Shown one piece after another: positions 59,095-64,000 of a stretch of DNA of 64,000 nt (positions are counted from its first letter, which is position 1; every line of letters starts with the position of its first letter). Origin of the DNA: an uncultured Ilumatobacter sp. (GTDB lineage: Bacteria > Actinomycetota > Acidimicrobiia > Acidimicrobiales > Ilumatobacteraceae); assembly GCA_938091165.1 (NCBI GenBank), contig CALKNK010000021.1:11480-75479 (forward strand). The letters are read 5' to 3'. Both the position numbers and the translations under genes were made by a program. The notes beneath the pieces were generated by a model. That model was not told where the DNA came from. It saw only the letters and a list, made by a program, of their open reading frames with translations, and searched no databases.

Positions 59095-61077
59095 ATGAGC
59101 GAACAACGTGGCGCGGTGACCTGGGTGCCGGCAGACGATGCATGGGATTCGAGCGTCATGGCGGAGTTCGCCGAGCACGTCGAAGCGGACGACGGGCTGC
59201 GTCTCCGGTCGTATGACGACGTGCTCGATTGGTCGCTTCAACAGCCTGGCGACTTTTGGAACGAGCTTGCGCAATGGCAAGCCATTAGCTGGACCGACAA
59301 GCCCACAGCGTCACTGGAGTCGGCATCGATGCCAGTCGCCACATGGTTTCCTGGCGGCACGCTGAACTACGCGGAACGGGCCCTGGCGCACGGCGCAGCG
59401 CTCGGTGACCAGATCGCCATCATCGGGCGCTCGCAGAGCCGCGGACGCGACGAGGTGACCTGGACAGAACTGATCGACCGGGTCGGCCGATGTCGTGCCG
59501 GTCTGCGTCGTCTCGGTATAGGTCGAGGTGATCGCGTGGTTGCGTTCGCGCCGAACATCAGTGAAACCCTCGTGGCTTTCCTGGCCACTGCCAGCCTTGG
59601 CGCAACATGGTCCTCCTGCGCTCCCGAATTTGGAGTGCGGGCGGTCACGGACCGATGGGTGCAGATTGAGCCGTCGGTACTGATTGCGGTCGATGGGTAC
59701 ATGTATGGCGATCGGGCCATCGACCGTTCGGATCACGTCGAAGAGATCGTGGCCGCGCTGCCAACTCTGGAACACGTCGTCCGAATTCCCTACCTCGATG
59801 CTTCCGGAACCGATGGATGGACGCCGCTGCTTGCGGAGCACGCGCCGCTTGAGTTTGAGCCAGTGCCATTTGACCATGCCCTCTACGTGCTCTTCTCCTC
59901 CGGCACCACCGGGCTGCCCAAGCCGATCGTGCACGGACACGGTGGGATCACTCTCGAACACGTGAAGGCATGGTCGTTGCACTACGACTTGCGCCCTGGT
60001 GATCGCGTGATGTGGTTCACGACCACCGGGTGGATGATGTGGAACTTCCTCGTCTCCGGGCTGCTGACCGGATCGACGATCGTATTGTTCGATGGTGACC
60101 CGGCCGTGCCCGATCTTCTTGAACTGTGGCGGGTGGCTGCCGATGAAAAGGTCGACGTCTGTGGAGTCAGTGCCCCGTTTGTGATGGCGTGCCGCAAAGA
60201 GGGCATCTGCCCAGGCGACGAGCTGGATCTGTCCTGTGTGCGGCATCTCGGGTCGACTGGAGCGCCCCTGCCGGTCGAGGGGTTCGAATGGGTGCCAGAG
60301 GCTGTGGGCGCTCACATCCAGGTCGGGTCGATGAGCGGTGGCACTGATGTGTGCACGGCCTTTGTCGGCACGGCGCCGATGCTGCCGATCCGGGCTGGTG
60401 AGATCGGTGCTCGCATGCTCGGCTGTGACGTGCAGGCATTTCGACCCGACGGATCGCCGTGTGCACCGGGCGAGACTGGCGAACTCGTGATCGCAGCGCC
60501 GATGCCGTCGATGCCTGTCGGCTTGTGGGGCGACGTTTCCGGTGAGCGATATCGGGGTACCTACTTCGAGACGTTCCCGGGTGTCTGGCACCACGGCGAC
60601 TGGATCACGTTCTTCGACGATGGAGCGTGCAAGATTACGGGGCGTTCGGATGCGACGCTGAATCGTGGTGGTGTTCGTCTCGGGACCAGCGACTTCTACG
60701 TCGTGGTGGACTCGATGCCAGAGATCGTTGACAGCGTGGTCGTGCATCTCGAGGACACATCCGGTGAGGCGGGGCCGGGCGAGCTGATTCTGTTGGTGGC
60801 ATGTGCTCAAGAAGCCGTGCTTGACGTCGAACTTGTCGGCCGGATCAAGGTGGCGTTGCGTACCGAGCTGTCGCCACGTCACGTTCCCGATGTCATCGAC
60901 GCGGTGCCGATGATCCCGCGCACGCTGTCAGGCAAGAAGCTTGAAGTGCCGATCAAACGGATGCTGCTCGGTTTGTCGGCTGAACAGGCTGCTTCGAAGG
61001 ATTCCTTAGTCAATCCCGTCGCACTCGATCACGTAGCCGCCTGGATTCAGGCCCGGCGAACAGGTGGCGGCGACTGA
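59095..61077 (+). CDS. Acetoacetyl-CoA synthetase
   Basis: A 660-residue adenylate-forming enzyme that activates acetoacetate to acetoacetyl-CoA. The ANL motifs are LFSSGTTGLPKPIVHGHGGI (A3), TTTGWMMWNFLVSGLLTGST, STGAPLPVEGFEWV, GGTDVCTAFVG (A5), YFETFPGVWHHGDWITFFDD (A7), GRSDATLNRGGVRLGTSDFY (A8) and the acyl-adenylate lysine in PRTLSGKKLEVPIKRML. The N-terminal WFPGGTLNYAERAL and overall length match AacS rather than acetyl-CoA synthetase. It would feed ketone-body or polyhydroxyalkanoate-derived acetoacetate into lipid metabolism. It is divergent from hisC and convergent with the amidase gene, with a 2-base gap. Confidence 0.92.
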   Translation: MSEQRGAVTWVPADDAWDSSVMAEFAEHVEADDGLRLRSYDDVLDWSLQQPGDFWNELAQWQAISWTDKPTASLESASMPVATWFPGGTLNYAERALAHGAALGDQIAIIGRSQSRGRDEVTWTELIDRVGRCRAGLRRLGIGRGDRVVAFAPNISETLVAFLATASLGATWSSCAPEFGVRAVTDRWVQIEPSVLIAVDGYMYGDRAIDRSDHVEEIVAALPTLEHVVRIPYLDASGTDGWTPLLAEHAPLEFEPVPFDHALYVLFSSGTTGLPKPIVHGHGGITLEHVKAWSLHYDLRPGDRVMWFTTTGWMMWNFLVSGLLTGSTIVLFDGDPAVPDLLELWRVAADEKVDVCGVSAPFVMACRKEGICPGDELDLSCVRHLGSTGAPLPVEGFEWVPEAVGAHIQVGSMSGGTDVCTAFVGTAPMLPIRAGEIGARMLGCDVQAFRPDGSPCAPGETGELVIAAPMPSMPVGLWGDVSGERYRGTYFETFPGVWHHGDWITFFDDGACKITGRSDATLNRGGVRLGTSDFYVVVDSMPEIVDSVVVHLEDTSGEAGPGELILLVACAQEAVLDVELVGRIKVALRTELSPRHVPDVIDAVPMIPRTLSGKKLEVPIKRMLLGLSAEQAASKDSLVNPVALDHVAAWIQARRTGGGD

Positions 61078-61078
61078 G

Positions 61079-61840
61079 TCACGGCGCTTCGAGCCCCGAA
61101 CGCACGGCGGGTTGGAGTCCGGGTCGGACCCAGGATGCTGCAACGATCGGGTGCACCCGGGCGCGCCAGTCATCGAGCAGTCCGTAGGCAGCGTTGCCTG
61201 GGCAGGCGGTGAAGGTCATGTCGCGGTGTCCGGAAATTGTGCGTGCTTCGACCTGGCGACCAGCGGGCCACCGGTTTGATCCACGCGAAACGAAAGAGTT
61301 GGTCGCATCTTTCCAGGTGCCCAAGTTGTAGCGCTGCGAGAGATGTGCGAGCAGCAGGACGAGACTGTGTTGCATCGCCGCCGGCGGCGCAGTTGTTGAG
61401 AAGTCGCCGAGCAGGCAGACCAGTTGGCTGAAACCCTGGTTGCCGCCGGTGGCGTCGGCGACAACAGGGCCGTCGAGCGACCCGGCACGCCCCTCCCAGA
61501 CGGTCCCGTCGGGACCGACGAAGTAGTTGTAGGCCACGTCGTTCCAGCGCTTCGCGTTGCTCGTGTGGAACGCAAAGATATTGCGAATGAGTTGGCGTTG
61601 ATCAGGGATGCGATTGGACGTGGCGGTGTGATGCACCAGGAGGAATCGAACGTCTTCAGGCACCATTGGCCCCTTCGGGGCCAGGTCGGCTCCCCATGTA
61701 GATCGAGGGAGAATCTCAAGGTGATTGGTGACGCGTACGGCCTGGGCGGTTTGCGGTGAGCGACCACGCGCTCGTGCGGTGCCGCCGAGGACGATGGCGG
61801 AGCCGGCGAGGGCGGTGCCGACGAACGTTCGGCGGGACAT
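61079..61840 (-). CDS. TAT-exported N-acetylmuramoyl-L-alanine amidase (PGRP type)
   Basis: A 253-residue exported peptidoglycan amidase. MSRRTFVGTALAGSAIVLGG is a twin-arginine signal peptide (S-R-R-T-F plus hydrophobic run), and GTARARG is a likely cleavage area. The mature part is a PGRP/amidase_2-like domain: STWGADLAPKGPM, FLLVHHTATSN with a zinc His, AYNYFVGPDGTVWEGRAGSL, and ISGHRDMTFTACPGNAAY with a second zinc His and the Cys. This group cleaves the bond between MurNAc and L-alanine. I use ATG 61840; a GTG at 61864 adds eight residues before the signal and is less likely. Confidence 0.9.
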   Translation of the reverse strand: MSRRTFVGTALAGSAIVLGGTARARGRSPQTAQAVRVTNHLEILPRSTWGADLAPKGPMVPEDVRFLLVHHTATSNRIPDQRQLIRNIFAFHTSNAKRWNDVAYNYFVGPDGTVWEGRAGSLDGPVVADATGGNQGFSQLVCLLGDFSTTAPPAAMQHSLVLLLAHLSQRYNLGTWKDATNSFVSRGSNRWPAGRQVEARTISGHRDMTFTACPGNAAYGLLDDWRARVHPIVAASWVRPGLQPAVRSGLEAP

Positions 61841-61944
61841 TGGACCGACGCAACTGCCACACACGTTGTGGAGGTTACGTCAGGCTTGACGTTGCGTGGC
61901 GATCTAACGAAGAGGCGTTCGTATCTCGTTCAACGACAGGGAGG

Positions 61945-62715
61945 AACGCCTCAATACTCCACGCTGACCTCGACTCGTTCTACGAGTCCGTCGAGCAGCG
62001 TGATGCCCCGGCCTTGCCGGGAAAACCCGTTGCCGTCGGCGGTCGTGGTGATGGTGGTGATCGCGGCGGTGTTGTCCTTGCCGCAATCTATTATGAGGCC
62101 CAGTGGTTCGGGGTCAATGCCAGGGTATACAGCGAAGCGTCTGTGCCCCGAGCTGGTCTTCTTCGACTCGCACTTCGATGCCTGTACGGAGGCGAGCAAG
62201 GCGGTGTTCGAGACCTTCGAGAATGTGACGCCGCTCGTTGAAGGGATCTCGATCGATGAGGCCTTTGTGGACGTCGGTGGCCTGCTGCAAATGTCGGGAA
62301 CATCAACGCAGATCGCGGCGCGGCTCTGCGTTGATGTGGCCTGTGAGCCCGCGTTGCCGATCACGCTGCGCTTTCGGTTCGACGACTTCAGTCGGGCGAC
62401 GCGGTCGCAGTCGGTGCCGAGCCCAACTGCGGCGACCGCCACGGTGCAGGACATCGCGCTTAACCTGCTTGACGCAGCGTGGCCGATGATTGAGGAGAGG
62501 GGACTCACGCTGATCGGTGCTTCGGTAGAGAACCTCGAGAACGAGGTCGCCGAGCAACGGGCGTTGCCCTTCAGCCGTGGTGATCTTGCGGTGCTTGACT
62601 CGACGATTGACGTGATCCGCGACAAGTTTGGCGGCACCTCGCTCACTGGGGCCGATCGCATCGGCAGCAACGGTGGATTGGGCGTCCTGCTCCTCCCGAC
62701 TGATCAACCCGAGCT
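61945..62715 (+). pseudogene. Broken DNA polymerase IV gene (dinB remnant)
   Basis: The start of a Y-family polymerase is clear (ILHADLDSFYESVEQRDAPA with the first metal Asp, then GKPVAVGG). Near 62118 the frame shifts; the next frame continues MPGYTAKRLCPELVFFDSHF and FENVTPLVEGISIDEAFVDV with the catalytic S-I-D-E-A. After IAARLCVDVACEPALPI the sequence jumps to the little-finger domain (RFDDFSRATRSQSVPSPTAA, then FGGTSLTGADRIG), so roughly 130-150 residues of palm and thumb are deleted. With a frameshift and a deletion it cannot make a polymerase. The C-terminal end fades near 62715. Confidence 0.9.
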
Positions 62716-62744
62716 GGGCAGGTGGGGTGGGGGTGGGGTGCGGT

Positions 62745-62789
62745 GTGAGTTCGCAATGCGGACCGACTTGGTTCTGAATGTGAACTCAC
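62745..62789. promoter_or_regulatory. Inverted repeat upstream of the HxlR gene
   Basis: GTGAGTTC (62745-62752) and GAACTCAC (62782-62789) are perfect 8-bp inverted arms, 29 bases apart. The right arm lies between the -35 and -10 of the HxlR gene, a position expected for autorepression. Confidence 0.5.
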
Positions 62790-62796
62790 CTATGGT
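62768..62796 (+). promoter_or_regulatory. Promoter of the HxlR gene
   Basis: TTGGTT (62768-62773), 17-nt spacer, TATGGT (62791-62796). The -10 ends 6 nt before the ATG at 62803, indicating a leaderless transcript and supporting that start over the TTG at 62797. Confidence 0.55.
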
Positions 62797-62802
62797 TTGG
62801 TA

Positions 62803-63276
62803 ATGGCGAAGTTCGACGAGCGCGACGATCGTGAGGCAAACCAGGATGACCGGGCGTGCTCGATTCAGGACAGTCTCGACATTTTGGGTGATCGATGGAC
62901 GATCCTGATCATGCGTGATGCATTCCGCGGCGTCCGCCGTTTCGACGACTTTCGACGTGACCTCGACATTGCTCGACCGGTGCTCACCGAGCGACTGAAG
63001 CGGCTCGTCGTGGCGGACGTGCTCGATCGCCGGTTGTACTGCGAGCGTCCTCCCCGCTACGAGTACCGACTCACCCCGATGGGTGCGGCGCTGTCGCCGA
63101 CGTTGGTTGCCCTGATGCGCTGGGGAGATGAGTGGCTGACTGACGAGCCGCCGACCGTCCTTGTGCATGAAACGTGCGGCGAGCCACTCGACCAGGCCTT
63201 CGTCTGCTGGCACTGCGACGAGACCTTTACGCAATCCGCCATCGCAAGCCGACCGGGCTTGACGCCCACTACCTGA
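62803..63276 (+). CDS. HxlR-family transcriptional regulator
   Basis: A 157-residue regulator with an HxlR winged helix: CSIQDSLDILGDRWTILIMR at about 18-37, FRGVRRFDDFRRDLDIARPV, LTERLKRLVVADVLDRRLY and a wing with RPPRYEYRLTPMGAALSP. After the wing it has an extended C-terminal tail of about 50 residues with ETCGEPLDQAFVCWHCDETF, containing Cys and His that could form a small metal or redox-sensing site, more than most HxlR proteins have. HxlR proteins often sense oxidants or electrophiles. It lies 16 bases before the cofG/fbiC gene and may be its operon partner or regulator. A perfect inverted repeat overlaps its promoter. Confidence 0.85.
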   Translation: MAKFDERDDREANQDDRACSIQDSLDILGDRWTILIMRDAFRGVRRFDDFRRDLDIARPVLTERLKRLVVADVLDRRLYCERPPRYEYRLTPMGAALSPTLVALMRWGDEWLTDEPPTVLVHETCGEPLDQAFVCWHCDETFTQSAIASRPGLTPTT

Positions 63277-63292
63277 CCGACCGGAGAACCTC

Positions 63293-64000
63293 ATGACTAC
63301 TGCGCATCACGCCGCCACTGACCATCCGCTGCTCCACGAACCACTGCAGGACCTGATGGCCCTGGCTGCGGCACGTCGCGACGAGTCTTTTGGTACACGC
63401 ATCACGTACAGCCCGAAGGTGTTCATTCCGCTCACCCGGCTGTGCAACGACACGTGCGGGTACTGCACGTTTGCACAACCGCCCGCTCGGGTGGAGCAGC
63501 TCTTTCTGGAAGCCGACGATGTCCTCAAGATCGCTCGTCAAGGAGCGCGGCAGGGCTGCCACGAGGCGCTGTTCACGCTCGGGGAACGCCCAGAAGACCG
63601 CTACGAGGTGGCCCGCGACTGGCTGGGTGAACGCGGCTATGACTCGACTGTGCATTACGTCGCAGAAATGGCGAAATTGGTACTCGCTGAGACTGGATTG
63701 CTGCCGCACGCCAACTGTGGGGCATTGTCCGCTGACGAACTTGCCCGGCTGCGGCCGTTTTCGCCGAGTCAGGGAATGATGATCGAGTCGATCAATCCTG
63801 ATCTGGAAGCACACCGCAACGCGCCCGACAAGGTACCGGCCCGTCGACTCGCCACGCTCGAGGCGGCTGGGGAATTGTCCATTCCGTTCACGACCGGCAT
63901 CCTCGTCGGAATTGGTGACAGCCGAGCCGATCAACTCGCTGGTCTCGAAGCGATCGCGGCGAGCCACCGCCGTCACGGACACGTCCAAGAAGTGATCGTG
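63293..64000 (+). CDS. F420 biosynthesis radical SAM enzyme CofG/FbiC, 5' part
   Basis: The first 236 codons of a gene that continues beyond the window. The radical SAM cluster motif is C-x3-C-x2-C in PLTRLCNDTCGYCTFAQPP; then follow EALFTLGERPEDRYEVARDW, LLPHANCGALSADELARLRP and SQGMMIESINPDLEAHRNAP, the CofG pattern. CofG with CofH makes the 7,8-didemethyl-8-hydroxy-5-deazariboflavin (Fo) chromophore of F420 from a tyrosine product and a pyrimidine. In actinobacteria the two are usually fused as FbiC, so this is probably fbiC, but the CofH half is not visible. GGAG precedes the ATG at 63293. It agrees with the F420-dependent enzymes in the window. Confidence 0.93.
   Translation, partial: MTTAHHAATDHPLLHEPLQDLMALAAARRDESFGTRITYSPKVFIPLTRLCNDTCGYCTFAQPPARVEQLFLEADDVLKIARQGARQGCHEALFTLGERPEDRYEVARDWLGERGYDSTVHYVAEMAKLVLAETGLLPHANCGALSADELARLRPFSPSQGMMIESINPDLEAHRNAPDKVPARRLATLEAAGELSIPFTTGILVGIGDSRADQLAGLEAIAASHRRHGHVQEVIV

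Noticed and set aside
59311..60882. A 523-codon open frame antisense to the acetoacetyl-CoA synthetase gene.
   Set aside because: Composition is a shadow of the real gene (many His, Arg, Gln), with no domain.

Overview
The window is a contiguous, gene-dense stretch of a moderately GC-rich actinobacterial chromosome, most likely from the class Acidimicrobiia (inference). The reasons are: the gene order cysteine desulfurase, mnmA, MetE-like protein, ligA, which resembles mycobacteria; several predicted F420-dependent enzymes plus the start of cofG/fbiC; PASTA-type and IclR/NdgR-type genes; a leucine leader peptide in front of leuA; and first genes of operons that carry a TAnnnT hexamer only 6-8 nt before the start codon, the signature of leaderless mRNAs. 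I see no tRNA, rRNA, phage, insertion sequence or CRISPR array.

Layout. 1-1.7 kb: the 3' end of a NifU-domain gene, a decayed alcohol dehydrogenase, a small acetyltransferase and a barren stretch. 1.7-7.0 kb (minus): dxs, a double acetyltransferase, a trypsin-like lipoprotein, an enoyl-CoA hydratase and hisN in one close-packed run. 7.1-17 kb: an SDR enzyme, an acyltransferase scrap, a methyltransferase, the iscS-mnmA pair, membrane and RNA methyltransferase genes, a MetE-like gene and ligA. 17.5-19.7 kb: a PASTA receptor whose kinase domain has lost its catalytic residues. 20.5-26.5 kb: SCP2 protein, menC, serA, pyrF, ferredoxin. 26.5-28.5 kb: leuA with a complete attenuator. 28.5-38.9 kb: DEAD-box helicase, small-molecule kinase-like protein, MFS exporter, F420 reductase, lipoprotein, MOSC protein, a three-gene ABC-2 exporter, a deleted M20 peptidase, a reductase and a serine hydrolase. 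39-46 kb: leuCD with a divergent IclR regulator, then nadABC. 46-50.6 kb: FKBP lipoprotein, a beheaded amidohydrolase, ABC1 kinase, hydrolase, greA. 50.6-56.2 kb: leuB-ilvE, an F420 oxidoreductase, a 0.97-kb gene-free region and cimA. 56.2-64 kb: galT, hisC, acetoacetyl-CoA synthetase, TAT-exported amidase, a broken dinB, an HxlR regulator and the start of cofG/fbiC.

Functional themes. Branched-chain amino acid synthesis is nearly complete but scattered (leuA, leuB, leuCD, ilvE, cimA), with two visible controls: transcription attenuation on leuA and an IclR operator on leuCD. NAD synthesis (nadABC) is one operon. Gene decay is conspicuous: five protein genes are clearly broken (dehydrogenase, SGNH acyltransferase, M20 peptidase, amidohydrolase, dinB).

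The most unusual item is the gene-free region 53.7-54.4 kb. Read on the minus strand it folds into a succession of perfect hairpins capped by GNRA, UUCG and CUUG tetraloops, starts after a TTGACC promoter element and ends in a hairpin followed by a T-rich tail. I propose it encodes a large structured noncoding RNA of about 670 nt that I cannot assign to a known class.
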